DNA from: a virus
IMG/VR virus record: IMGVR_UViG_3300042261_000762
Location: 1-64,000 of that record
Length of the DNA stretch: 64,000 nt
Strand: one strand, 5' to 3'
Shown: one piece after another, positions 8,553 to 14,580 of the stretch
Layout: every line of letters starts with the position of its first letter
How positions within the stretch are numbered: the first letter of the stretch is position 1
Program-made: the position numbers and the translations under genes
The notes under the pieces: generated by a model
Told to the model about the DNA's origin: nothing
Seen by the model: the letters and a program-made list of their open reading frames with translations, nothing else
Databases searched by the model: none

Positions 8553-8560
8553 TATATTTG
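8553..8560 (+). promoter_or_regulatory. Host-type promoter core TATATTTG
   Basis: TATATTTGC with an upstream T-rich run; followed at 8596-8604 by the phage-type core TAATATATAA before the next gene. Dual promoters. Confidence 0.5.
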
Positions 8561-8621
8561 CAGATTGAATATTAGTTTTTGAATTTTAGATTTTAATATA
8601 TAATCTAAAAAATTATAATTC

Positions 8622-9620
8622 TTGAAAACTAGATCTGACATTGATCCTTATAACGAAGAAAAATGGGACGATAAAACTTTAGATGAAATACCATTATATC
8701 TTTCAGAGGATCAACCGAAAGTTTATGCTAATGGTTCTCCATTACAAAGACCTTGGACTGGAAAAAATCTAGTATTATTTAATAATAAAGATAAATATTA
8801 TGTTTTAGGAGAGATAAGATATACTCCTAGAGATTTTTTTATGTTTTATACTCATAGTGATAGTATAGAAAGAAAAAGACTTAATGAGTTTAGAGGCGAA
8901 ATTTTAAGAGAACTGAATAACAGAGAAAAAATACACGTTTTAGATATTTTATCAAAAGAAAGATTGTTTACTAGAAATCTTTTTGATAACGAAAATGGAA
9001 GAACTTACATTGATATAATAAATAATTTAATAAATGAAGACTTTCTAGTTAATATAGATGGAGCAAAACCAGTTCATAAAATCGCAAGATTTTCAGAATA
9101 TAGAAAAGGTTCATCTGAATACGGTCAACTTTTCCAGGATCTTATGATGATACTGAGAGCCAAGAAAGAAGAAGATAAAGGAAATGATGAAATAATTTTA
9201 AATAGGGAAGAATTCAAAGATTTCGATAAACTATTAAATTTAACTAATGACATCAAGAAAATGAGAAAATTAGGAATGACTTTCGACGTTGAAATACTGG
9301 ATAATGATAATATTAGATTCTCTAATTTAGGGAATAAACAATCCAGACCTTGGGAAAATTTAGATTCAGATCCATATGGAGAAGAAATATGGAACGAATT
9401 TGCTAATAAAAATGTTATTTATACTGGCAATAGATTCCCAGATAGACATAATCAACCTGTAGATGTAATAGAAGTAATTGAAGGAGAATATCCACAATTA
9501 TTCAATCATGTTAGAAATGAGTTAGTTACTGTAGGTCCAAAAGGGGAAGATATATATAGTATAAGATTCAAAGATGGCAAAGATCATAAATGCTTGAAGA
9601 AATTTCTAAAAATAATATAA
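8622..9620 (+). CDS. DPYGEE-motif protein (332 aa)
   Basis: Unknown protein with two copies of the recurring peptide: IDPYNEEKWDD at residues 7-17 and SDPYGEEIWNEF at about 249. It starts at TTG, because no ATG is in frame nearby and the phage promoter is only 20 bases away. Unlike most DPYGEE proteins it lacks the N-terminal F-x-x-F-x-x-E targeting-like sequence. The rest is charged and helical with no recognised fold. Confidence 0.75.
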   Translation: MKTRSDIDPYNEEKWDDKTLDEIPLYLSEDQPKVYANGSPLQRPWTGKNLVLFNNKDKYYVLGEIRYTPRDFFMFYTHSDSIERKRLNEFRGEILRELNNREKIHVLDILSKERLFTRNLFDNENGRTYIDIINNLINEDFLVNIDGAKPVHKIARFSEYRKGSSEYGQLFQDLMMILRAKKEEDKGNDEIILNREEFKDFDKLLNLTNDIKKMRKLGMTFDVEILDNDNIRFSNLGNKQSRPWENLDSDPYGEEIWNEFANKNVIYTGNRFPDRHNQPVDVIEVIEGEYPQLFNHVRNELVTVGPKGEDIYSIRFKDGKDHKCLKKFLKII

Positions 9621-9624
9621 AATA

Positions 9625-10035
9625 GTGAAAGACAATAATAACGTCATATTATTAAAGAAATTGATCAGTGATACTCAAAATAATACTATAGTTTGGGTAA
9701 AAGCTAATAAACCTGAAATTGGTTGGTATAGTTATCACGAAACATGGAAAGGGGATAAGAAAATAACTGATGATAAGAAACTATCATTTGTTTTGAATTT
9801 TTGTGTAAATGATTTAGCTTATGCTGAAGTTAGAGTATTTTTCATAAACGACCTAATAGAAACAAGAGAAAAAATAGCAGATGTAGAACCAAAGTTCTTT
9901 AGTTGGAAAACACAAAAATTTATAAAGATATTAATAGACGCTGTTAGACACCAAAAAGAATCAAGTGACGCTAATAGATTAAGACAAATAGTTGGTCCAA
10001 TGCCAAATAAAAATTTTGACGAAGTTGTTTACTAA
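9625..10035 (+). CDS. Hypothetical protein (136 aa)
   Basis: GTG start four bases after the previous stop. A soluble protein with a mixed alpha/beta core and a C-terminal RHQKESSDANRLRQIV segment. Its spacing and C-terminal RRQND-like pattern loosely recall the gene at 16536, so the two may be distant paralogues. Function unknown. Confidence 0.65.
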   Translation: MKDNNNVILLKKLISDTQNNTIVWVKANKPEIGWYSYHETWKGDKKITDDKKLSFVLNFCVNDLAYAEVRVFFINDLIETREKIADVEPKFFSWKTQKFIKILIDAVRHQKESSDANRLRQIVGPMPNKNFDEVVY

Positions 10036-10071
10036 AATTTTTTTATTCCAAAATAACATCGTATCTTTGTA

Positions 10072-10079
10072 TCATAAAT
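10072..10079 (+). promoter_or_regulatory. Host-type promoter core TATCTTTG
   Basis: Preceded by TTTTTTTATTCC about 25 bases upstream. It starts the tRNA cluster 1 leader region. Confidence 0.6.
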
Positions 10080-10085
10080 CAGGAA

Positions 10086-10157
10086 ATGATAAAAATATTA
10101 ATAATAGGATTTATAATTTATTTCTTATTCTTTAGAAATAAAAATGGAAAAAATTGA
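10086..10157 (+). CDS. Possible tiny hydrophobic peptide (23 aa)
   Basis: ATG frame MIKILIIGFIIYFLFF followed by a basic tail; one membrane helix. It lies between the host-type and phage-type promoters and may be only a transcribed spacer. Confidence 0.3.
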   Translation: MIKILIIGFIIYFLFFRNKNGKN

Positions 10158-10180
10158 CTTTTTTTATAAAATATATAAAC
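10153..10180 (+). promoter_or_regulatory. Phage-type promoter of leader 1
   Basis: TTGACTTTTTTTATAAAATA followed by TATAAAC. The same TTGAC(A/T), 14-base spacer and TATAA arrangement occurs before leaders 3 and 4. Confidence 0.6.
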
Positions 10181-10226
10181 AAGTAACAAAAATTAGAGTA
10201 TAAACAATTACAAAAAAATAGAAATC

Positions 10227-10322
10227 ATGACTTACACCAGTAAACATAGTAAACATTCATCCTTTAGCTCAAAGTGGTTTACCACATTCGGGGTTGAAAC
10301 GGAATTGCTATGTGTAAGCTGA
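10227..10322 (+). CDS. Leader peptide 1 (Ser/Lys/His/Phe/Trp attenuator)
   Basis: A 31-codon ORF. Residues 5-18 are SKHSKHSSFSSKWF: every residue is Ser, Lys, His, Phe or Trp, exactly the amino acids whose tRNAs and synthetases (TrpRS, HisRS) are encoded downstream. Codons used include AGT, AGC, TCA, TCC, AAA, AAG, CAT, TTT and TGG. Codons 21-23 (TTC GGG GTT) form RNA segment 1 of the attenuator. Stalling upstream would free segment 1. Confidence 0.8.
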   Translation: MTYTSKHSKHSSFSSKWFTTFGVETELLCVS

Positions 10323-10375
10323 TAATAACATAGTATAACGGAAAACCCCGAACTCAAAAAGTTTGGGGTTTTTTA
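10287..10375 (+). promoter_or_regulatory. Attenuator 1 (segments 1-2-3)
   Basis: Segment 1 TTCGGGGTT is fully complementary to segment 2 AACCCCGAA (9 bp, antiterminator). Segment 2 also pairs with segment 3 AGTTTGGGGTT to form the terminator. The two foldings exclude each other. Confidence 0.8.
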
Positions 10376-10377
10376 TT
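10344..10377 (+). terminator. Intrinsic terminator of attenuator 1
   Basis: Stem AACCCCGAACT/AGTTTGGGGTT with a T-rich tail, placed between the leader ORF and the first tRNA. Confidence 0.8.
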
Positions 10378-10381
10378 TTAT

Positions 10382-10398
10382 AGTTCTTTAATATATTC
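10382..10398 (+). promoter_or_regulatory. boxA-like motif
   Basis: AGTTCTTTAATATATTC directly after the attenuator terminator and before the first tRNA-like gene. Confidence 0.5.
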
Positions 10399-10400
10399 AT

Positions 10401-10482
10401 ACGGCAGCAGGCATTGGTGAGCCAAACAGTCTCCAAAACTGCGACCTGAAAGGGTCCTAAGCGTTCGATTCGTTTCTGCCGT
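10401..10482 (+). tRNA. tRNA-Trp(CCA)-like with long variable arm
   Basis: Acceptor ACGGCAG/CTGCCGT, anticodon loop CTCCAAA (CCA), T arm AAGCG-TTCGATT-CGTTT. A hairpin GACC/GGTC in the variable region gives a class II shape, unusual for tRNA-Trp. Confidence 0.65.
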
Positions 10483-10486
10483 GCTA

Positions 10487-10503
10487 AGTTCTTTGAAATA
10501 TTG
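10487..10503 (+). promoter_or_regulatory. boxA-like motif
   Basis: AGTTCTTTGAAATATTG, close to consensus, after the Trp-like tRNA. Confidence 0.55.
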
Positions 10504-10566
10504 TAGTGTTCAATTCTTCTAAAAATGATTCGAACAATTTAATATATAAATAAAAAAATATATTAT

Positions 10567-11115
10567 ATGAATCAAATTAAAGAAGATATTTTAAGATTGA
10601 GAAATGAAGGAAAATCTTATTCTGAAATCCAGAAAGATTTGAATTGTTCGAAAGGAACTATTTCTTACTATTGTGGCGAAGGTCAAAAAGAAAAGAATAG
10701 GGATAGAACAAGAAAATTGAGAGAAGAAAACATAATGATTAAAAAGATTGATAATTTCAAATCGTTGAGAAATTTTAAAAATATAAAAGAAAGTTTGAGA
10801 AAATTTCAAAAAAGAGATGGAAATGATTACAATAAGAATATAAAAGAAACTTTTAATTGGAGGGATGTTTTAGATAAATTTGGAGAAAATACTTTTTGTT
10901 ACTTATGTGGAGAAGAGGTTAACTTATTTGAAGATACTTATAGTTTCGATCACATAATACCTCAAAGTAGAGGAGGTGATAATAGTTTAGATAATTTGGG
11001 TATCACTATGAAGAAAATAAATGACATGAAAACTGATATGACTCCCGATGAACTAGTGGAAATGTGTATCAAAATCTTAAAATTTAACAATTACAGTGTA
11101 GAAAAACTATTATAG
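10567..11115 (+). CDS. HNH homing endonuclease
   Basis: A 182-residue free-standing HNH nuclease. N-terminal helix-turn-helix (EDILRLRNEG...CSKGTISYYC, residues 6-36) is shared with the HNH protein at 28889. The HNH core has a zinc-like CYLCGEE, then SFDHIIPQSRGGDNSLDNLG with the catalytic DHIIP and the final Asn. It is inserted between tRNA-like genes and preceded by a phage-type promoter core (TTTAATATATAAA). It probably spreads tRNA cluster DNA between phages. Confidence 0.9.
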   Translation: MNQIKEDILRLRNEGKSYSEIQKDLNCSKGTISYYCGEGQKEKNRDRTRKLREENIMIKKIDNFKSLRNFKNIKESLRKFQKRDGNDYNKNIKETFNWRDVLDKFGENTFCYLCGEEVNLFEDTYSFDHIIPQSRGGDNSLDNLGITMKKINDMKTDMTPDELVEMCIKILKFNNYSVEKLL

Positions 11116-11134
11116 TTCATTGACATATTGAAAA
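11114..11134 (+). promoter_or_regulatory. boxA-like motif
   Basis: AGTTCATTGACATATTGAAA follows the HNH stop codon, marking the resumption of the tRNA transcript. Confidence 0.5.
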
Positions 11135-11357
11135 CCATAAAAGATTAAAAGATTAGTTAAGTACCCTATCACATCCCCAATGCTGGGATCTTATAGGCGA
11201 AAATTCAGACTGTAAAGAAAGGCAGTTACTACTGGGCGGGACATAACTACCCGTTTGCGTTATAGTACAGCTAAGGCTATAATGAACTACTCTGCCATCT
11301 TCGGATGCAGGAGGAAGTCTATATTAAGTGTGTAATAACGAACACATCGGTATAGAG
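11135..11357 (+). ncRNA. Structured non-coding stretch
   Basis: About 220 bases with no ORF but locally paired segments, for example CTATA...GTGT/ACAC...TATAG near 11319-11355 and CCCAATGCTGGG at 11175. GC content is above that of neighbouring genes. It contains AGGAGGAAGTC but no convincing RNase P or tmRNA consensus. It may be processed leader RNA. Confidence 0.35.
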
Positions 11358-11448
11358 AGTCAAAGAAGTTAGTAATCTATGTTTAGATTGATAAATGCGT
11401 TCTATGGTAGATTAGAAGGGTTCGAATCCCTTACGGATTTATTTGACT
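11358..11448 (+). ncRNA. tRNA-like RNA with displaced T arm
   Basis: Closing helix AGTCAAA/TTTGACT and a perfect T arm AAGGG-TTCGAAT-CCCTT, but eleven bases separate the T arm from the closing helix, and no normal anticodon arm is visible. Confidence 0.45.
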
Positions 11449-11496
11449 ATACTTGGGACCTTGAAAAGAGGTAGACGTAGGCTAATCTTAATTTAT

Positions 11497-11574
11497 TGTG
11501 GATAAATAGAGCTCAGATCCGATACGCAACGGACACGCCTAGACCTCGGACAGGTTCCGACTCATTTATCCACA
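11497..11574 (+). ncRNA. tRNA-sized RNA closed by an 11-bp helix
   Basis: TGTGGATAAAT pairs perfectly with ATTTATCCACA around a 56-base structured interior. It resembles an extended acceptor stem without a readable anticodon. Confidence 0.45.
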
Positions 11575-11584
11575 TTTTATACAT

Positions 11585-11660
11585 GGTGTTCGTAGCTTAA
11601 TTGGCATAGAGCACGTCGTTGTGACCGACGCCGGTGAGGGTTCAAATCCCTTCGAACACA
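11585..11660 (+). tRNA. tRNA-His(GTG), first copy
   Basis: Acceptor GTGTTCG/CGAACAC with G at -1; anticodon stem CGTCG/CGACG, loop TTGTGAC (GTG); T arm AGGG-TTCAAAT-CCCT. Discriminator is A rather than the usual C of tRNA-His. Confidence 0.8.
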
Positions 11661-11665
11661 CATAT

Positions 11666-11753
11666 GGGAAAGACATCCCTTAGGATAGGGAGATAATCTG
11701 AAAGAGATTATAATCAGCAAAAAACCAATTTGGTTCGAATCCAATCTTTCCCG
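11666..11753 (+). tRNA. tRNA-like gene, anticodon unresolved (Phe or Ser candidate)
   Basis: Acceptor GGGAAAG/CTTTCCC, D arm CCC/GGG, T arm ATTGG-TTCGAAT-CCAAT and a long variable region. The anticodon stem ATAATCT/AGATTAT leaves only GAAAG, so GAA (Phe) or TGA (Ser) would sit in an abnormal loop. Confidence 0.55.
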
Positions 11754-11759
11754 CTACAT

Positions 11760-11833
11760 GGTGCTATTAGCTCAATCGGTAGAGCGCATGCCTGTGGAGC
11801 ATGAGGCAGTGGGATCGAAACCCACATAGCACC
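11760..11833 (+). tRNA. tRNA-His(GTG), second copy
   Basis: G at -1 opposite C73 (the canonical tRNA-His identity pair), acceptor GTGCTAT/ATAGCAC, anticodon loop CTGTGGA (GTG). A complete standard cloverleaf. Confidence 0.9.
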
Positions 11834-11846
11834 CAAAAACCGAATG

Positions 11847-11895
11847 GACTGTTATACTTTCATAGAGTCGGGTAATCAGATGATCGTAGAAAGTA
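11847..11895 (+). repeat. GACTGTT hairpin element, copy A
   Basis: GACTGTT, stem TACTTTC/GAAAGTA, conserved CATAG after the left arm and GTA before the right arm. It lies between tRNA-His and tRNA-Phe. Confidence 0.6.
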
Positions 11896-11899
11896 AAAT

Positions 11900-11972
11900 G
11901 GTGCGGTAGCTCAGTAGGTAGAGCAAAGGACTGAAAATCCTTGTGTCGGGGGTTCAATTCCCTCTCGCACCA
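11900..11972 (+). tRNA. tRNA-Phe(GAA)
   Basis: Anticodon stem AAGGA/TCCTT with loop CTGAAAA; acceptor GGTGCGG/TCGCACC; D arm GCTC/GAGC. Confidence 0.92.
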
Positions 11973-11978
11973 CAAAAT

Positions 11979-12051
11979 GACTTCGTAGCTCAGTTGGTAG
12001 AGCACCACACTTTTAATGTGGGAGTCCTGGGTTCGAGTCCCAGCGGGGTCA
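11979..12051 (+). tRNA. tRNA-Lys(TTT)
   Basis: Anticodon stem CCACA/TGTGG with loop CTTTTAA; acceptor GACTTCG/CGGGGTC with wobble pairs; T arm CTGGG-TTCGAGT-CCCAG. Confidence 0.92.
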
Positions 12052-12056
12052 CAAAA

Positions 12057-12129
12057 GGATTCTAAGCTAATCTGGTGAAAGCGTAAGTCTGAAGAACTTA
12101 AGAGATTGGTTCGAAACCAATAGAATCCA
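12057..12129 (+). tRNA. tRNA-Phe(GAA), second gene
   Basis: Acceptor GGATTCT/AGAATCC, anticodon stem TAAGT/ACTTA with loop CTGAAGA. It differs from the first Phe gene throughout, so it is not a recent duplicate. Confidence 0.85.
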
Positions 12130-12135
12130 CTAAAA

Positions 12136-12260
12136 CGGGAGACGGGGGTTCGATTCCCCCCAATCACATATACTCGACGCGTTCTATGGACAGAGTAATG
12201 AGAGTTCGATTCTCTCACGGGCTGAGGTTGATTGTGGCGTAATGGTAGCGTTCCCGCGTT
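12136..12260 (+). other. Fragmentary tRNA halves
   Basis: Two orphan T arms (GGGGG-TTCGATT-CCCCC followed by CAATCAC, and GAGAG-TTCGATT-CTCTC followed by ACGGGCT) and then a lone 5-prime half (TTGATTG, D arm GGCGTAATGGTAGC). No complete cloverleaf fits. They are probably remnants of deleted tRNAs; a permuted tRNA is considered in the findings. Confidence 0.5.
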
Positions 12261-12343
12261 GGAGACACCCAATGGGAGTGGTTAGGCGTCTCGAAAGCGT
12301 TGAAGTCTGAAAAGATGTGAAGGTTCGACTCCTTCTGTCTCCG
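12261..12343 (+). tRNA. tRNA-Ser(CGA)
   Basis: Acceptor GGAGACA/TGTCTCC with G73; anticodon loop CTCGAAA in a wobble-rich stem GGCGT/GCGTT; long variable arm; T arm GAAGG-TTCGACT-CCTTC. Confidence 0.85.
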
Positions 12344-12349
12344 CAAAAT

Positions 12350-12439
12350 GGAAGATAAACCGAACAGGTTAGTCGGCACCGCCTGGAAAGCGAGTGGCTC
12401 TGGGTCAACTGGGGTGAGTTTCGAATACTCTGTCTTCCG
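12350..12439 (+). tRNA. tRNA-Ser(GGA), copy 1
   Basis: Acceptor GGAAGAT/GTCTTCC, loop CTGGAAA in a stem with a bulged A, long variable arm. Its central part is identical to that of copy 2 at 13114. The 3-prime end is duplicated directly downstream at a nuclease gene. Confidence 0.85.
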
Positions 12440-12456
12440 CAATCTGTCTTCCGCAA
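12429..12456 (+). repeat. 14-bp tandem duplication of tRNA-Ser 3-prime end
   Basis: TCTGTCTTCCGCAA occurs twice in direct tandem, once as the end of the tRNA and once immediately before the endonuclease start codon. This is an insertion footprint. Confidence 0.8.
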
Positions 12457-13012
12457 GTGGAAAATAATCATATTTGTCCGAAGTGTGGATTTTATATTAA
12501 TAATAGCATTGACAAACATATAAACTATTGTAAAGGAAAAGGTCCTAGGAGAAGAATTAAGAGAAGAGAAGGAGGTCAAAAGTGGTTACTTGGAAAATCC
12601 TACGATGAATTATATGGAACTGAAAAGTCTAAAGAAATAAGAGAAAAAATATCCAATAATCTAATAGGTAAACCAACAGGAATATGTTCAACTGAAGAAA
12701 GAGAATTAGAAAGAAGAAAAAAAATTAGCGAGAAAATAATAGAAAGATATAAAAACGGTTGGGAAGTTAAATGTGGAAGATGTAAAAAAATAGATTATTA
12801 TAGTGATATAGCAGGAGATATAAAAGTAGATGGAAATTGGGAGTTGGAAGTAGCTAAGTTTTTATGTAGAAGATTGGAATAAATTTATTGAAGTAAAGGG
12901 TTACAAAACTAAATTAGATTATATAAAATGGGAACAATTTAAAGAGAATCTTGAAATATGGGATTCTAATAAATTGAGAGAGTTAGGAATAAAAGCAAAA
13001 TGGCTTAAATAA
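12457..13012 (+). pseudogene. Broken homing endonuclease (VSR/PD-(D/E)XK-like, with NUMOD-like region)
   Basis: The GTG frame encodes a zinc-like CPKCGFYI...HINYC knuckle, a KSYDELYGTEKSKEIREKIS segment typical of DNA-binding modules in homing nucleases, and CGRCKKID...DGNWELEVAKF. The frame then breaks at a T run near 12862, and the next frame continues EDWNKFIEVKGYKTKLDYIKW. The E-V-K-G-Y motif is the catalytic end of PD-(D/E)XK homing nucleases, but the central PDF strand is missing, so a deletion plus frameshift has inactivated it. Confidence 0.7.
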
Positions 13013-13014
13013 AT

Positions 13015-13103
13015 GGAGAGTAAACCTAAGCAGTTCTTAGGGCCTGTCTGCTAAACAGAGTGTTCGATTGATATCGAATGTGGGGCGGCACCACTGCTCT
13101 CCG
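13015..13103 (+). tRNA. tRNA-Ser(GCT) with unusual T arm
   Basis: Acceptor GGAGAGT/GCTCTCC, anticodon stem CTGT/ACAG with loop CTGCTAA. The 3-prime hairpin is GTGG-GGCGGCA-CCAC and lacks the TTCG T loop, while a TTCGATT lies in the variable region. Rearranged or atypical. Confidence 0.7.
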
Positions 13104-13113
13104 CAATAATAAT

Positions 13114-13202
13114 GGAAAGAAAACCGATCGGGGTGTCGGCACCGCCTGGAAAGCGAGTGGCTCTGGGTCAACTGGGGTGGGTTTCAATTACTCTTCTTTC
13201 CG
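13114..13202 (+). tRNA. tRNA-Ser(GGA), copy 2
   Basis: Acceptor GGAAAGA/TCTTTCC; the core from GTCGGCACCG through the variable arm equals copy 1, while the acceptor and D loop differ. Confidence 0.85.
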
Positions 13203-13210
13203 CCACCAAC

Positions 13211-13296
13211 GGTAGATGATCTGGAGCTGCCTCCAGCCCTGTCTTGAAAACAGTGGGTACGTGAAAGCGTATAGGGATCGACACCTTCTTCTACCG
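13211..13296 (+). tRNA. tRNA-Ser(TGA)
   Basis: Acceptor GGTAGAT/TTCTACC, anticodon stem CTGT/ACAG with loop CTTGAAA, long variable arm closed by TACG/CGTA, T loop ATCGACA. Confidence 0.85.
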
Positions 13297-13375
13297 CTCG
13301 TGTCGCAGATATCGACAGAAACCCCGAAAGGGTGACTAAAAATTCCTATCCGTGCAACTGGGAGGTTGCAAAAAA
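13297..13375 (+). ncRNA. Three-hairpin spacer RNA
   Basis: Successive hairpins TGTCG/CGACA, CCCC-GAAA-GGGT and GCAAC/GTTGC occupy the gap between two tRNAs. The CCTATCC...AACTGG pair of motifs also occurs in the RNAs at 27036 and 48036. Confidence 0.4.
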
Positions 13376-13452
13376 GCGTTCGTAGCTCAGTTGGTAGATT
13401 AAGCACCACTCTTTTAAAGTGGGGGTCGTCGGTTCGAGCCCGACCGGACGCA
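13376..13452 (+). tRNA. tRNA-Lys(TTT) with enlarged D loop
   Basis: Acceptor GCGTTCG/CGGACGC, loop CTTTTAA, T arm GTCGG-TTCGAGC-CCGAC. The D loop carries about four extra bases (GGTAGATTAAGC). Confidence 0.88.
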
Positions 13453-13457
13453 CAAAA

Positions 13458-13530
13458 GACCTCGTAGCTCAATTGGCAGAGCTCTTGTCTCTTAAACAAG
13501 AGGTTGTGGGTTCGATTCCCACCGGGGTCA
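13458..13530 (+). tRNA. tRNA-Lys(CTT)
   Basis: Acceptor GACCTCG/CGGGGTC, anticodon stem CTTGT/ACAAG with loop CTCTTAA. Confidence 0.92.
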
Positions 13531-13538
13531 CTCGAGGA

Positions 13539-13594
13539 GACTGTTTGTTATTTTCATAGGACCGCAGATAACACGGGAAGAGTAGAAAATTACA
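13539..13594 (+). repeat. GACTGTT hairpin element, copy B
   Basis: GACTGTT, stem GTTATTTTC/GAAAATTAC with one mismatch, the same CATAG and GTA flanks as copies A and C. Confidence 0.6.
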
Positions 13595-13599
13595 TTTAA

Positions 13600-13672
13600 G
13601 GGTTCATAGGTCAATTGGTTAAACTAGTAGACTCTTAATCTACGGCTCTGGGTTCGAATCCCAGTGAACCCA
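13600..13672 (+). tRNA. tRNA-Lys(CTT), second gene
   Basis: Acceptor GGGTTCA/TGAACCC, anticodon stem GTAGA/TCTAC with loop CTCTTAA. Confidence 0.92.
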
Positions 13673-13689
13673 CAAAAAATAATATAGAA

Positions 13690-14409
13690 ATGAAATATCT
13701 TATAGGCATACAACCAACAGGCAAACTCCATATAGGTAACTATCTTGGATGCTTAGCCAAGGGACTTAGACTTCAAAAATCTGGTCACGATGTTACTTTT
13801 TTAATAGCTAATTATCATTCAATGACTACAGGTTCATATACTGATATAACAGAAAAAGAATTAAAAAGATTAGGATGTAAAAATGTAAAACGCCAAACAC
13901 CAGAATATACTGAAAAGTTCTTTGAATTGTGTTGTAAAATGAATATAGGACAGCTTCTTAAAATGCCACAATATAAGGATAAAAAAGAAAAGGTTGAATA
14001 TGATTTAGGATTACTTTTATATCCAGTGCTTATGGCAGCAGATATTATAATAAATGATCCAGATGTTATTATAATAGGAGCAGATCAAGTTGCACACATT
14101 GAATTGACAAATGATATAGTAAAAAGAATAGGAATAGATAAACATTTTGAATATGAATATGGTGATGTAGACAAGATAATGTCTTTAATAGATCCAACCA
14201 TTAAAATGTCAAAATCATCTGGAGAAAAACACGTTCTTTATATATTCGATGAAGATTATGTAGCGAAACTTAAAAAAGCCAATTCCAACGAAGAAGGATT
14301 GAATAATCTAAGAAAAATCGGAGATTACTTCAATGTTGAAAGAAATGATAGTAATTTGAAATATAAATTGGATATAGCGAAAGTTTTAATTGATGAATTT
14401 AATCAATAG
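13690..14409 (+). CDS. trpS: Miniature tryptophanyl-tRNA synthetase
   Basis: A class I synthetase of 239 residues, against about 330 in bacteria. The N-terminus GIQPTGKLHIGNYLGCL holds the HIGH motif (HIGN), LLYPVLMAADII is a TrpRS signature, GADQVAHIEL follows, and KMSKSSG is the KMSKS loop. The C-terminal anticodon-binding helical part is strongly shortened. The stop TAG overlaps the first base of the next tRNA, and tRNA-Trp(CCA) lies 80 bases downstream. The cluster leader contains a Trp codon. Confidence 0.92.
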   Translation: MKYLIGIQPTGKLHIGNYLGCLAKGLRLQKSGHDVTFLIANYHSMTTGSYTDITEKELKRLGCKNVKRQTPEYTEKFFELCCKMNIGQLLKMPQYKDKKEKVEYDLGLLLYPVLMAADIIINDPDVIIIGADQVAHIELTNDIVKRIGIDKHFEYEYGDVDKIMSLIDPTIKMSKSSGEKHVLYIFDEDYVAKLKKANSNEEGLNNLRKIGDYFNVERNDSNLKYKLDIAKVLIDEFNQ

Positions 14410-14480
14410 GGATCATAGGTTAATTGGTAAACTAGTAGACTTTTAATCTACGGCTCCGGGTTCGACCCCCGGTGATCCCA
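14409..14480 (+). tRNA. tRNA-Lys(TTT)
   Basis: Acceptor GGGATCA/TGATCCC; loop CTTTTAA; the first base is the last base of the trpS stop codon. Confidence 0.92.
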
Positions 14481-14485
14481 CACAC

Positions 14486-14557
14486 ACGTCTATGGTATAA
14501 TGCGTAGCACAAATGCCTCCAAAACATTTAGTCAGGGTTCGAATCCTTGTAGGCGTA
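14486..14557 (+). tRNA. tRNA-Trp(CCA)
   Basis: Acceptor ACGTCTA/TAGGCGT; stem AAATG/CATTT around CCTCCAAAA, which reads CCA if the outer C and A are unpaired; T arm CAGGG-TTCGAAT-CCTTG. Confidence 0.85.
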
Positions 14558-14580
14558 CAAAATATAAAACAATATAAAAA

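Noticed and set aside
11135-11357. RNase P RNA candidate
   Set aside because: An AGGAGGAAGTC segment recalls the conserved GAGGAAAGTCC, and GGAAAGTCCC occurs again near 30344, but the matching 3-prime consensus and overall pairing are not visible in either place.
11772-12579. Several minus-strand ORFs of 70-170 codons across tRNA clusters
   Set aside because: They are antisense shadows of tRNA genes (translated T-arm sequences such as GFEPT or FESH repeats) with no independent support.
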